Shown here: positions 18,359 through 27,205 of the stretch, in pieces
Position numbering within the stretch: position 1 is the first letter of the stretch
Layout of the letters: every line of letters starts with the position of its first letter
Assembly: GCF_009193215.1 (NCBI RefSeq)
Contig: NZ_VYVA01000002.1
Coordinates: 248,001 to 312,000 of the forward strand
Reading direction: 5' to 3'
Source of the DNA: Flavicella marina
GTDB taxonomy: Bacteria > Bacteroidota > Bacteroidia > Flavobacteriales > Flavobacteriaceae
Length of the DNA stretch: 64,000 nucleotides
Program-made: the position numbers and the translations under genes
The notes under the pieces: generated by a model
Seen by the model: the letters and a program-made list of their open reading frames with translations, nothing else
Told to the model about the DNA's origin: nothing
Databases searched by the model: none

Positions 18359-18817
18359 TTACTTTGTTGGTTTGAATTTTAAAGATACTGAATTGATGCA
18401 ATAGCGCAAGCCAGTAGTTTCTTTTGGACCATCGTTAAAGACATGTCCTAAATGGCCATCACAGATGGCACAAACTACTTCAGTTCTTTTCATTCCGTAA
18501 CTGGTGTCTTCAATTTCTTCAACGTTACTTTTTATAAATCGATCAAAGGAAGGCCATCCACTATATGAATTGTATTTGTTTTCAGAACGGAATAGAGGTG
18601 TATTGCAACCAGCACAATTGTAAACTCCCTTTTCATAATGTTTGTTGTATACTCCCGACCCCGCTTGCTCTGTACCTTTTTCTCTTAAGACGTAATATTC
18701 AGAATCGCTTAAAATTTGTTTCCATTCTGATTCGGTTTTTACAACTTTCTCTTGTGAATAGCCAAATGAAGTCGATACAATCAAAACGAATAGTGCTATA
18801 ATTTTATTTAAATGCAT
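18359..18817 (-). CDS. msrB: peptide-methionine (R)-S-oxide reductase, exported copy
   Basis: 152 residues with a signal peptide (MHLNKIIALFVLIVSTSFGYSQ). The mature enzyme has the zinc CxxC pairs (CAGCN, CAICDGH), SGWPSFDRF and the catalytic RYCINSVS. It is about 60% identical by eye to the neighbouring cytosolic MsrB, so the pair came from duplication followed by gain or loss of the export signal. It probably repairs oxidised envelope proteins; the electron donor in the periplasm is not in this neighbourhood. Confidence 0.95.
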   Translation of the reverse strand: MHLNKIIALFVLIVSTSFGYSQEKVVKTESEWKQILSDSEYYVLREKGTEQAGSGVYNKHYEKGVYNCAGCNTPLFRSENKYNSYSGWPSFDRFIKSNVEEIEDTSYGMKRTEVVCAICDGHLGHVFNDGPKETTGLRYCINSVSLKFKPTK

Positions 18818-18886
18818 TGTATGTGATTTATATTTTGAGATTTTGACGATGTAATGTGAAAAAACTTACCTGATATACTTCAAATA

Positions 18887-18919
18887 TTGAACAAATCATT
18901 CGGTTTAATTTTATATTTG
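18887..18919 (+). promoter_or_regulatory. promoter of the M48 peptidase gene
   Basis: TTG at 18887-18889, a 22-base spacer and TATATTTG at 18912-18919 followed by C. This is one of the clearest sigma-A promoters in the window, 21 bases before the ATG. Confidence 0.75.
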
Positions 18920-18939
18920 CATAAAAATAAAAAGATAAG

Positions 18940-19734
18940 ATGAGAAATTCGATACTAGTTTTTGCTGTATTTATGTTTGTTGTAAGTTGTTCAACTGTGC
19001 CAATCACAGGAAGAAAACGCTTGAATTATGTTTCTGATGCTGATGTGTTACCAACAAGTTTTGCTCAGTATAAAACATTTTTAAGTGAAAATACCCTTTC
19101 AAAGGATAAACAGAAAACTGCGGAAATTCAAGAGATAGGAGAAAGAATTTCAAAGGCTGTTACTAAGGTAATGAAGAACAATAACATGTCTAAAGAGGCT
19201 GAAACATACGAATGGGAGTTTAATTTGGTGCAAGACAGTACAATGAATGCATGGTGTATGCCAGGAGGTAAAGTGGTTTTTTATACGGGGATTTTACCTA
19301 TAGCAAAGAATACCGATGGGATTGCGGCAATTATGGGGCATGAGATAGCCCATGCATTTGCAAAACACGGACAAGAAAGAATGTCTTCTGCACAATTACA
19401 GCAAATGGGTGCTGTTGCTGTTGCAGCTGGAAGTTCTCAAGAGTCTACTGAAGAGCAATTAATTTGGAATATGGCTTATGGCGTTGGCTCTCAATTAGGA
19501 ATGCTAAAGTTTAGTAGACAACATGAAACTGAAGCAGATCGATTGGGAATGGTTTTTATGATTATTGCGGGTTATAACCCAGAAGAAGCAGTGAATGTTT
19601 GGAAAAGAATGAAGCAAGTAGGCTCTAGTGCTACTCCAGAATTTATGAGTACGCACCCTTCAAATGATTCTAGAATTAAAGATTTACAGTCATTTATTCC
19701 AGAAGCGAAAAAGTTAGCAGAGAAATATAAGTAA
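18940..19734 (+). CDS. M48-family metallopeptidase lipoprotein
   Basis: 264 residues. The signal ends in VVSCS, so Cys17 is probably lipidated. The zinc motif HEIAHAFAKH starts near residue 133 and the third ligand is in ETEADRLG near 196. The fold and size match the LoiP/BepA periplasmic proteases that degrade misfolded outer-membrane proteins. The TPR tail of BepA is absent, so it is closer to LoiP or YggG. The stop codon directly abuts the stop codon of the convergent aminopeptidase gene with no gap. Confidence 0.92.
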   Translation: MRNSILVFAVFMFVVSCSTVPITGRKRLNYVSDADVLPTSFAQYKTFLSENTLSKDKQKTAEIQEIGERISKAVTKVMKNNNMSKEAETYEWEFNLVQDSTMNAWCMPGGKVVFYTGILPIAKNTDGIAAIMGHEIAHAFAKHGQERMSSAQLQQMGAVAVAAGSSQESTEEQLIWNMAYGVGSQLGMLKFSRQHETEADRLGMVFMIIAGYNPEEAVNVWKRMKQVGSSATPEFMSTHPSNDSRIKDLQSFIPEAKKLAEKYK

Positions 19735-21372
19735 TTAGTCTACTTCTTTCGATTCGATATATAAATTATCATCTACGACAAAATCTGTGATTTTATGTGG
19801 TAATTTCAACTTTTTCCATGAAGTAGAAGGAGTCAGCCTAATTTGTCTTTTGTTGAGATATGCAAACATGGGCATGTCAAAGTTTTCTATACAGTTTGTC
19901 CAACGATATTTCAGTGTTTTTCTTTTTATTTCATATTCAAATACAGGGATTTGAGTAGTTCTTAAATATTGGTCAAAAACTTTCGAAAAGTCAATTCCTG
20001 AATAATCACAAATATACTTTTCAAGTTCTTTTGAGCTAACAGTTTTGTGGTAAAAAGATTGGTTTATTCCTATTAACATTAATCGCCAAGTACCATCATT
20101 ACCGATTACATGTCTCATGGTGTGCAGCATGTTCGCACCTTTGTAATACATGTCATCAGAACCACGGTTGTTTACATTGTATTGTCCGATAATTGGTTTG
20201 TCATTTTTGATGTTTTTTCTCAGTCCGATAATGTATTCTTTCCCAGCTATAGCTCCAAATTCTTGCTCTAAATAAAGAGCTTCAGAGTAATTAGTGAAAC
20301 TTTCGTGTATCCACATGTCGGCAATATCTTTATGAGTAATGTTATTCCCAAACCATTCGTGACCCGACTCGTGTATGATGATAAAATCAAATTTTAAACC
20401 CCAGCCAGTTCCACTTAAATCAGTTCCGAGATAACCATTTTTGTATTGGTTACCATATGCCACTGCAGATTGATGTTCCATACCTAAAAAAGGAACTTCT
20501 ACGATTTTATAACTGTCTTCGTAAAATGGATACGGTCCGAACCAAAACTCAAAGGCATCTAACATTTTTTCAACTTGTAAAAACTGTTTCTTTGCTTTAG
20601 GAAAATTTTGTTTCAAACAATAATAATCACAATCTAAGACTCCAGCTTTTCCTTTATAATTTTTTTGATAACTTACATAATTACCTATGGATAAAGAAAC
20701 AGCATAATTGTTGATTGGGTTGATTACTTTCCAATGGTATGTTTTCGTTTTTTTTATGGTGTCTAATGCGATGTCAATCAATTTACCATTACCAACAGCA
20801 ACTAAATCTTTTGGAACCGTATAAAAAAGTTCTACTCCGTTATCGGGTTCGTCATATGGATGGTCTTTGCACGGCCACCATAAGCTTGCGCCGTCACCCT
20901 GACAACTCGTAGCGACAAAATCAATTTCGTTGCTGTCTTTTGTCCAAGTAAATCCACCTTCCCATGGCGCTTTATCAGTTGTTTTTGGACGGCCTTCAAA
21001 ATCAATAATTAGTTCTTCTGTAGCGTCAATGACTTGTTCTTTTTGCAATTCTATTAAGTAAATATTTCCATTTTTCTTGAAAGAAAGATCTTTTTGGTCT
21101 TGGGTTGCTTTCATTAGTTTCATTGGTGATTGCAATTCGATCTGAAGGAGGTTAGAAGAGGTTTCTAATACTTTATAGGTGATTTTGTTTGTACCTGAAA
21201 TGAATTTATTTTCAATTAAAACATCAATAGAAAGTGAGTATTTTTGTAAGTCCCACCAAATTCTGTTTTCTGTGATGCTTCCTCGAAGACTGTCTTGCTG
21301 AGTGAAATTGAGTTTTTGACTATGGAAGGTGATACTATTTAAAAAAACAATAAGAATAGCAATCTTTTTCAT
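19735..21372 (-). CDS. M1-family aminopeptidase, exported
   Basis: 545 residues with an N-terminal signal peptide (KKIAILIVFLNSITFHSQ). The substrate-recognition loop is GMEHQ (in place of GAMEN), and the zinc site HESGHEWFGNN with the distal Glu in HESFTNYSEALY is near residues 330-355. The C-terminal helical domain of classical aminopeptidase N is missing, which matches the shorter Bacteroidota M1 group. It probably trims peptides in the periplasm or at the surface. It lies downstream of ndk in the same direction, but a hairpin separates them. Confidence 0.92.
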   Translation of the reverse strand: MKKIAILIVFLNSITFHSQKLNFTQQDSLRGSITENRIWWDLQKYSLSIDVLIENKFISGTNKITYKVLETSSNLLQIELQSPMKLMKATQDQKDLSFKKNGNIYLIELQKEQVIDATEELIIDFEGRPKTTDKAPWEGGFTWTKDSNEIDFVATSCQGDGASLWWPCKDHPYDEPDNGVELFYTVPKDLVAVGNGKLIDIALDTIKKTKTYHWKVINPINNYAVSLSIGNYVSYQKNYKGKAGVLDCDYYCLKQNFPKAKKQFLQVEKMLDAFEFWFGPYPFYEDSYKIVEVPFLGMEHQSAVAYGNQYKNGYLGTDLSGTGWGLKFDFIIIHESGHEWFGNNITHKDIADMWIHESFTNYSEALYLEQEFGAIAGKEYIIGLRKNIKNDKPIIGQYNVNNRGSDDMYYKGANMLHTMRHVIGNDGTWRLMLIGINQSFYHKTVSSKELEKYICDYSGIDFSKVFDQYLRTTQIPVFEYEIKRKTLKYRWTNCIENFDMPMFAYLNKRQIRLTPSTSWKKLKLPHKITDFVVDDNLYIESKEVD

Positions 21373-21400
21373 AAAAAGTGATGTTGGTTAGGGTAAATAT

Positions 21401-21433
21401 AAAAAAAGACCGCTGTTAACACAAGCGGCCTTT
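21401..21433 (-). terminator. terminator of ndk
   Basis: On the minus strand a stem of about ten pairs (AAGGCCGCTTGT with ACAGCGGTCTT, one bulge and one G-U pair) is followed by seven T. It lies about 25 bases after the ndk stop and upstream of the aminopeptidase. Confidence 0.75.
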
Positions 21434-21457
21434 ATAAATAGTATGTTTATTTAATTT

Positions 21458-21883
21458 TTATGAAGAAAAAAGCTCTTCATTTGAAAAGTAAAAAGCACTT
21501 TCTATTGCTGCATTTTCATCACTGTCAGAACCGTGAATGGCATTGTTTGTTGTAGATGATGCATACAGTTTTCTAATAGTTCCTTCTACGGCTTCGTCAG
21601 GGTTCGTAGATCCTATAAGTAAACGAAAATCTTCTACTGCATTTTCTTTTTCTAGAACAGCTGCTACGATTGGTCCACTTGTCATGAAAGCTACCAATCC
21701 TTCGAAAAAAGGTTGTTCTTTATGAATGGCATAAAACGCTTCAGCTCTTTCCACTGTTAGTTGCGTAAGTTTCATGCCGATAATTTTGAATCCTGAAGCA
21801 CAAATTTTTTCTAAAACCGCTCCAATATTTCCATTCTTTACAGTGTCGGGTTTCAACATCGTAAAAGTTCTATTTGTAATCAT
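21458..21883 (-). CDS. ndk: nucleoside-diphosphate kinase
   Basis: 141 residues, normal size. It transfers the gamma phosphate between nucleotides through a phospho-histidine. The start ([14 protein letters not shown]) and the active-site block ([16 protein letters not shown], catalytic His near residue 118) are canonical. Confidence 0.97.
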   Translation of the reverse strand: MITNRTFTMLKPDTVKNGNIGAVLEKICASGFKIIGMKLTQLTVERAEAFYAIHKEQPFFEGLVAFMTSGPIVAAVLEKENAVEDFRLLIGSTNPDEAVEGTIRKLYASSTTNNAIHGSDSDENAAIESAFYFSNEELFSS

Positions 21884-21909
21884 TTTAGATTTCTCTTAAG
21901 TTAATGCGA

Positions 21910-21938
21910 CAAATATACTTTTTTAATGTGAATGCCAA
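21910..21938 (-). promoter_or_regulatory. ndk promoter
   Basis: On the minus strand: TTG, 18 bases, TATATTTG. The -7 box ends 26 bases before the ndk start codon. Confidence 0.72.
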
Positions 21939-22022
21939 AGATATAAGGGAAATATTAACCGAAAGTAAACAGGTTGATCTAAAAAAAACACCCCTATTTT
22001 TTAACTTTTTTTTTGGAATGTG

Positions 22023-22056
22023 TTGAAACTTGTAGGATAATTAAATTGTATATTCG
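22023..22056 (+). promoter_or_regulatory. promoter of nrnA and the isomerase genes
   Basis: TTG at 22023-22025, a 23-base spacer, and TATATTCG at 22049-22056, which matches seven of the eight positions of the -7 box. The start codon follows seven bases later, giving a very short leader. Confidence 0.5.
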
Positions 22057-22062
22057 CGAATT

Positions 22063-23094
22063 ATGAATGAAAAGCAAATCTCTGCTATAAAGGAATTGTT
22101 ATCAGTTCCGAGAAATATAGTGCTAGTAGCACACAAAAATCCGGATGGAGACGCCATAGGTTCTACTTTGGCAATGCAACATTACTTAACCCAAAAAGGA
22201 CATACAGCTACAACCGTTTTACCGAACGATGTACCTGAGTTTTTACAGTGGTTGCCTGGGGTTGAAACGGTTTATAAATACGACAAGCAAAACAAACAAT
22301 CGAAAAGAGCACTCGATAATTCTGAAATTATTTTTGTGTTGGATTTCAATGCTTTTCATCGCGTTGGTGAAGACATGCAAAAGGCGCTTGAGAGTTATCA
22401 AGGTACGTATATCATGATTGATCATCATCAACAGCCTGATGTAATTTCTGATTTTATTTATTCAGACACATCGATCTGTTCGACTTGTCAAATGGTTTAT
22501 CAGTTTATTGATATGCTTGGTGATATTGAATTGATAGATGAAAACATTGCGACGTGTTTATATACTGGAATTATGACCGATACAGGGTCTTTCCGTTTTC
22601 CATCAACGACTAGTACCACCCATAAGATTATTGGCGATTTGATTGATAAAGGAGCTGATAATGCAAAAATTCATGACAAGGTTTTCAATACAAGTTCTTA
22701 TAGTAGGTTGCAATTGATGGGGGCTGCTTTGAGTAATCTAAAAGTATTGCCAGAATTCCATGCTGCCTATATTACTTTGTCTCAAGAAGAATTGAATTCG
22801 TTTCACTATCAGAAAGGTGATACAGAAGGTTTGGTAAACTATGGACTATCAATTAAAGGAATTTATCTAGCAGCAATTTTTATTGAGGATGAGGAGCAAG
22901 ATATTATCAAAATTTCTTTGAGGTCTAAAGGTAATTTTTCAGTGAATCAATTTTCTAGAAATCATTTCAATGGAGGTGGGCATGACAATGCTGCCGGAGG
23001 TAGATCGAATGTAACTTTAGAAGAAACGGTGCAAAAATTTGTTGGTTTATTACCTCGGTATAAAGAAGAATTAGAAACGTCATATGAGAGTTAG
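22063..23094 (+). CDS. nrnA: DHH-family oligoribonuclease / pAp phosphatase
   Basis: 343 residues: DHH domain (HKNPDGDAIGS near residue 24, DHHQQ near 120, TDTGSFRF near 170) and DHHA1 domain with GGGHDNAAGG near 306. These bind manganese and the nucleotide. NrnA removes the last short RNA fragments and dephosphorylates 3'-phosphoadenosine 5'-phosphate. The next gene, gldI, starts 11 bases before this stop, so the two are translationally coupled. Confidence 0.95.
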   Translation: MNEKQISAIKELLSVPRNIVLVAHKNPDGDAIGSTLAMQHYLTQKGHTATTVLPNDVPEFLQWLPGVETVYKYDKQNKQSKRALDNSEIIFVLDFNAFHRVGEDMQKALESYQGTYIMIDHHQQPDVISDFIYSDTSICSTCQMVYQFIDMLGDIELIDENIATCLYTGIMTDTGSFRFPSTTSTTHKIIGDLIDKGADNAKIHDKVFNTSSYSRLQLMGAALSNLKVLPEFHAAYITLSQEELNSFHYQKGDTEGLVNYGLSIKGIYLAAIFIEDEEQDIIKISLRSKGNFSVNQFSRNHFNGGGHDNAAGGRSNVTLEETVQKFVGLLPRYKEELETSYES

Positions 23095-23617
23095 TATCTT
23101 TTTCTTGTGTTTTGTTTTCTTGTATTCTTGTAAGGATTTAGAGCCAAGAAAGCCAGTTAATTTGCCTAAAAAAAGTGAATTGCAACAATCAATTGAATTG
23201 AATAAACAATTGTTTGGGTATGAACAAGAATTGATTGAGCAATATATAAAATTAGATACGTTGTATAGTTATACGAATTCTCACAAAGGATTTTGGTATT
23301 CGTATATTCATAAAAAAGAGAAAGGAGTAACACCGGTTAAAGGAAATACAGTTACCTTTGAGCAAGAGATTCTAGCGTTGGATGGAACTGTTTTGTATGA
23401 TAAAGACAGAATAGGTCAAAGAAAATATGTTGTTGATAAAGAGCATATCACGAAAGGCTTAAAAGAAGGAATCAAGTTAATGAAGGTGGGAGAGGAGATG
23501 AAGTTTATCTTTTCTTCTTTTGTTGCTTTTCGAATGAATGGAGACAACGAAGGTATTATTCGTGAAAACGAACCGGTAATATGTAAATTAAAACTAATAG
23601 AAATAAATAACAATTAA
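23084..23617 (+). CDS. gldI: gliding-motility-associated peptidyl-prolyl isomerase lipoprotein GldI
   Basis: 177 residues. The signal ends in LYSC, so Cys16 is the lipidation site. The C-terminal 110 residues form an FKBP-type domain (GNTVTFEQEIL, GLKEGIKLMKVGEEMKFIF). The size, lipobox and FKBP domain match GldI of Flavobacterium johnsoniae, which is needed for gliding and is probably a folding factor for gliding/type IX secretion proteins in the envelope. Overlap with nrnA and two more FKBP genes directly downstream support one transcript. Confidence 0.87.
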   Translation: MRVSIFFLCFVFLYSCKDLEPRKPVNLPKKSELQQSIELNKQLFGYEQELIEQYIKLDTLYSYTNSHKGFWYSYIHKKEKGVTPVKGNTVTFEQEILALDGTVLYDKDRIGQRKYVVDKEHITKGLKEGIKLMKVGEEMKFIFSSFVAFRMNGDNEGIIRENEPVICKLKLIEINNN

Positions 23618-23632
23618 ATTAAAACAATAAAA

Positions 23633-24607
23633 ATGAAAATTAAAAGTATCGCAATTCTTGGATTGGTAGCTACAGTAGCATTCACTTCATGTAATAAACA
23701 AAGTCGTCAAGATAGTTTAGCATCAGAATTAGATTCTGTGAGTTATGCACTTGGGTTAGATATGGCAAATAAAATAAAATTAAACTTCCCTAATGCGAAT
23801 GGAACTGCTTTTATTGATGGGTACGAAGACGCAGCTGATACAAGTAGTGTAAAAGTAAAATCGAGTAGTATCGATGGTATTTTGAGAGCGTTTTTCATGA
23901 AAAAACAGCAAGAAGCTATGGCAAAAGCTGCAGATTCTACAGCTTCTCAAGAAACAGAAAAAGTAAATAATAATACTAGTTCTGAGTTGTTGAGTGAGTA
24001 CGATACAGTAAGTTACGCACTTGGATTAGATATGGCTTTAAAAATGAAGCCAAATTTTGAAGAAATTAATGATCCGTTATTCGTGCAAGGGTATAGAGAC
24101 TTTGATCAAGAAAATGTATTGTTAGAAATCAAAGACTTGGACAATATTTTGAGAACGTTTTTCATGGAAAGACAACAAAAGAAAGCTGAAGAGCAAGCAA
24201 TGAAGGAGTTTGGAGCTGTTAAAGAAGAAGGAATCAAATTCTTAGAAGAAAACAAGTCAAAAGAAGGTGTTGTTGTTTTGGAAAGCGGATTGCAATATAA
24301 AGTTGTAAAAGAAGGAAATGACACAAAACCATCTGCTACTGATAATGTTACTGTACACTACCACGGAACTACTCCTGATGGAACAGTGTTTGATAGTTCT
24401 GTAGATAGAGGAGAGCCTGCTAGTTTTGGTTTGAATCAAGTAATTAAAGGATGGACTGAAGGATTACAATTGATGGGAGAAGGTGCTAAGTACACATTTT
24501 ATATTCCTCAAGAATTAGCTTATGGTGCAAACCCAAGAGGAGGTGGACCAATCAAACCTTTTATGCCATTAGTTTTCGAAGTAGAATTAATCAAAGTAAA
24601 TAAGTAA
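23633..24607 (+). CDS. FkpA-like peptidyl-prolyl isomerase lipoprotein with duplicated N-domain
   Basis: 324 residues. Lipobox AFTSC puts the lipidated Cys at residue 19. The FKBP-N dimerisation segment occurs twice, beginning DSVSYALGLDMANKIK near residue 34 and DTVSYALGLDMALKMK near 125, each ended by an ILRxFFMxxQQ helix. The C-terminal 110 residues are a complete FKBP domain with VTVHYHGTTPDGTVFDSS and the active-site FGLNQVIKGWTEGLQLM. It is probably an envelope chaperone and isomerase. The internal duplication is the unusual point compared with E. coli FkpA. Confidence 0.92.
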   Translation: MKIKSIAILGLVATVAFTSCNKQSRQDSLASELDSVSYALGLDMANKIKLNFPNANGTAFIDGYEDAADTSSVKVKSSSIDGILRAFFMKKQQEAMAKAADSTASQETEKVNNNTSSELLSEYDTVSYALGLDMALKMKPNFEEINDPLFVQGYRDFDQENVLLEIKDLDNILRTFFMERQQKKAEEQAMKEFGAVKEEGIKFLEENKSKEGVVVLESGLQYKVVKEGNDTKPSATDNVTVHYHGTTPDGTVFDSSVDRGEPASFGLNQVIKGWTEGLQLMGEGAKYTFYIPQELAYGANPRGGGPIKPFMPLVFEVELIKVNK

Positions 24608-24611
24608 GCAT

Positions 24612-25493
24612 ATGAAGTCTTTAAAAGCATTTTTATCATTCTTATTAATTGTAACGTTGACTTCTTGTCTTTCAGATCCTGAACCTGGTATTGAGCAATA
24701 TTACGAGAATAGAGATGATGGAATTGCTTTTTTAGAGGCAAATAAATCGAATGAAGGTGTTATTGTTACCGATTCTGGTCTTCAGTATAAAGTTGAAACC
24801 GAAGGAATCGGAGATTTTATTTTAGAGTCTGATTTGGTTCAAGTTCATATCACAACTTCGAAAATTGACGGAACTGTTTTGTACAGTACAGAAAGTACAG
24901 ATGTTGAAGATCTAGAATTTGCTGAAGTAAATAGATTTATATCTGGAATTGTTGAAGGATTGCAATTGATGAAGCAAGGAGGAAAACATACTTTATATAT
25001 TCCTCATGAATTGGCTTATGGTGAATTTATATTTAACAATATTGATCCCTTCTCAGTGATTGTTGCTGAAGTTGAAGTTGTGAGGGTTGGAAATGATGAT
25101 ACAGATTTTTTAGTTGAAAATGCTGAAAAAGAAGATGTGATAACGACAGAAAGTGGTTTGCAATATAAAATAGTTTCTGAAGGTGAAGGTGATTTTCCAA
25201 CGGTAGATAGCCTGGTAGATGTTAATTTAAAGGGTACCTTGATTGACGATTCAGAATTTGTAAACACATGGGGAACAGGTGAAAATGGTGCAAACGCTCC
25301 ATTGATAAACTTATCTTTAAGTACTACGATTGCTGGAATTACTGAAGGGCTGCAATTGATGAAACCAGGAGCAAGGTATGTTTTTTACTTGCCATATCAA
25401 CTTGGATATGGTGTCGAAGGACGCACAACTTCAGGAGGTGTAGATATTCCCCCGTATGCGACGTTGATTTTTGATATTGAATATATCGAATAA
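24612..25493 (+). CDS. tandem-FKBP lipoprotein
   Basis: 293 residues, lipobox LTSC near residue 20. Two FKBP-like domains follow, about residues 45-160 and 170-293, each starting with a V(I/T)T(D/E)SGLQYK strand and containing GI(V/T)EGLQLMKxG. The first domain has diverged in the active-site tyrosine and tryptophan positions (no FDSS, no GW), so it may be a binding rather than catalytic domain. The gene starts four bases after the previous stop and belongs to the same transcript, which then ends at a hairpin. Confidence 0.88.
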   Translation: MKSLKAFLSFLLIVTLTSCLSDPEPGIEQYYENRDDGIAFLEANKSNEGVIVTDSGLQYKVETEGIGDFILESDLVQVHITTSKIDGTVLYSTESTDVEDLEFAEVNRFISGIVEGLQLMKQGGKHTLYIPHELAYGEFIFNNIDPFSVIVAEVEVVRVGNDDTDFLVENAEKEDVITTESGLQYKIVSEGEGDFPTVDSLVDVNLKGTLIDDSEFVNTWGTGENGANAPLINLSLSTTIAGITEGLQLMKPGARYVFYLPYQLGYGVEGRTTSGGVDIPPYATLIFDIEYIE

Positions 25494-25518
25494 AACTTTT
25501 GCTAAGATAAAATTATTA

Positions 25519-25567
25519 GGTAGCAATTTTTATACAAAGTGTATAGGAATTGCTACTTTTGTTTTTA
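25519..25567 (+). terminator. terminator between the FKBP genes and the cyclophilin-FKBP gene
   Basis: An outer stem GTAGCAATT/AATTGCTAC and an inner stem TATAC/GTATA form a long interrupted hairpin followed by TTTTGTTTTT. It lies 26 bases after the tandem-FKBP stop. Confidence 0.75.
25554..25561 (+). promoter_or_regulatory. promoter -7 element inside the terminator tail
   Basis: TACTTTTG matches TAnnTTTG exactly. It is formed by the last bases of the descending terminator arm and its T-tail, 20 bases before the ATG of the cyclophilin-FKBP gene. No clean -33 TTG is seen. Confidence 0.4.
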
Positions 25568-25581
25568 TAAAAAATACATCT

Positions 25582-26622
25582 ATGAAAAGGATTCAGTTAA
25601 TTATTGCGATTGCTACATTTTCGATTTATTTGTTCTCATGTGATTCCAAGCATCCAAGTGATGGTGTTTTTGCAGATATCATTACCGATAAAGGAACGAT
25701 GATTATTGATTTGCATTACAAAGAAACTCCTATTACAGTTGCTAATTTCGTTGCACTTTCAGAAGGAAAGAGCCATCAAGTGGTAGATAGTTTAAAAGGT
25801 AAAAGGTTTTATGATGGATTGACATTTCATCGGGTAGTGCCTAATTTTATGATCCAAGGAGGTGATATTTTAGGAAATGGAAAAGGATCGCCAGGATATA
25901 CTTTTGAAGATGAATTTCCGAAAGATAGTTTAGGGAATTTGTTGTTTCGTCATGATGGAAAAGGAATTGTTTCTATGGCAAACTCAGGACCGAACACAAA
26001 TGGAAGTCAGTTTTTTATCACGCATCAAGAAACACCGTGGTTAGATGGAAAACATACTGTTTTTGGGAAAGTCATCGATGGGTTAGAAATTGTAGATTCT
26101 ATACAACAAGGTGATCAAATATTGTCTGTTAAAATCATAAAAAAAGGTAGTGACGCTAAAAAATTCAATCCAGAAAAAGCAATTGAAGAAGCACGAAAAT
26201 TACTTGAAGAAAATATAAAAATAGCCGCTGAAAAAAGAGTAAAGGATAGCATTCGATTTTCTCAAAAGATTAATGAAGTTGAAGCGAAACAGTTTCCTTC
26301 TGGTTTAAAAGTTCTTTATTTGAATTCAGGTAATGGTAGAAATCTAAAAGATGGAGACCGCATTAAAGTACATTATACAGGGTATTTTTCGGATGGAAGT
26401 ATTTTTGATAGTTCTAAAAAGAGGAATCGACCTTTTGAATTTACGTTAGGAGTTGATAGAGTTATTGAAGGCTGGACAGAAGGTATGAAGTATATGAAAG
26501 TTGGATCGAAAGCTAGGTTGTTTATCCCGTATGAATTAGGATATGGTGAGCGTGGTTATGGACCTATACCTGCTAAATCAAAACTAATATTTGAAGTTGA
26601 AATTATAGATATAGTAAAATAA
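25582..26622 (+). CDS. cyclophilin-FKBP dual-family peptidyl-prolyl isomerase lipoprotein
   Basis: 346 residues from the ATG that opens a lipoprotein signal (KRIQLIIAIATF, lipobox LFSC). The open frame begins 37 codons earlier, but that part lies in the terminator. Residues about 28-180 are a cyclophilin (VANFVALSEGK, FHRVVPNFMIQGGD, NTNGSQFFITHQETPWLDGKHTVFG). A 60-residue Lys/Glu helical linker follows. The last 105 residues are an FKBP domain (IKVHYTGYFSDGSIFDSS, VIEGWTEGMKYM). Both catalytic cores look complete. Cyclophilin-linker-FKBP chimeras are known as dual-family immunophilins in a few bacteria, including flavobacteria. Confidence 0.93.
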   Translation: MKRIQLIIAIATFSIYLFSCDSKHPSDGVFADIITDKGTMIIDLHYKETPITVANFVALSEGKSHQVVDSLKGKRFYDGLTFHRVVPNFMIQGGDILGNGKGSPGYTFEDEFPKDSLGNLLFRHDGKGIVSMANSGPNTNGSQFFITHQETPWLDGKHTVFGKVIDGLEIVDSIQQGDQILSVKIIKKGSDAKKFNPEKAIEEARKLLEENIKIAAEKRVKDSIRFSQKINEVEAKQFPSGLKVLYLNSGNGRNLKDGDRIKVHYTGYFSDGSIFDSSKKRNRPFEFTLGVDRVIEGWTEGMKYMKVGSKARLFIPYELGYGERGYGPIPAKSKLIFEVEIIDIVK

Positions 26623-27188
26623 TGTTTGAAAAAATAATTGGTCAAGATAAAGAGTTACTGATATATTTAAACAATTTAGGAAATCCTGAATGGGATGAAT
26701 TTTGGTTGTTTATTACAAATCAATTCAATTGGATACCTGTATTTTTGGTTGTAATTTTTTTGTTTTTTAGATATCTAGGTTGGAAAAAAGGTTTGTTGTT
26801 TTTAGTTGTTTTGGCAATAATGGTTACTTTTTCAGATCAATTCACAAATTTCATTCGTGTAGTGTTTTCAAGGCTACGTCCCAATAATGATCCTGAAATA
26901 CAAGATCAATTGAGAATATTAATCAATCCTCAAAACTTTAGTTTTACTTCGGGGCACGCCACTACTTCGACTACGGTAACTGTTTTTGCAATTCGAATTT
27001 TGCGTCGATACACAAAGTTAATTTATTTGTTTGTCCTCTTTCCGTTATTTTTTGCTTACAGTAGGTTGTATTTAGGAGTGCATTTTCCTATAGATATCAT
27101 TACCGGAGCTTCCATAGGAGCAACAATTGGTTACAGTTTTTCAAAACTATATGAATATTTATGCAAAAAGATTTTCTGGACTTATTGA
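26622..27188 (+). CDS. PAP2-family membrane phosphatase
   Basis: 188 residues with about five or six transmembrane segments. The phosphatase motifs are SRLRPN near residue 86, SGHATTS near 107 and SRLYLGVHFPIDIITG near 147, which carry the catalytic His pair. The family removes phosphate from lipid phosphates, including undecaprenyl pyrophosphate. In the same window two DUF368 carriers recycle the product, so a lipid-carrier role is possible but not proven. The ATG overlaps the stop of the isomerase gene (TAATG), so the genes are coupled. Confidence 0.88.
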   Translation: MFEKIIGQDKELLIYLNNLGNPEWDEFWLFITNQFNWIPVFLVVIFLFFRYLGWKKGLLFLVVLAIMVTFSDQFTNFIRVVFSRLRPNNDPEIQDQLRILINPQNFSFTSGHATTSTTVTVFAIRILRRYTKLIYLFVLFPLFFAYSRLYLGVHFPIDIITGASIGATIGYSFSKLYEYLCKKIFWTY

Positions 27189-27205
27189 AAATATGATATC
27201 GTGTA

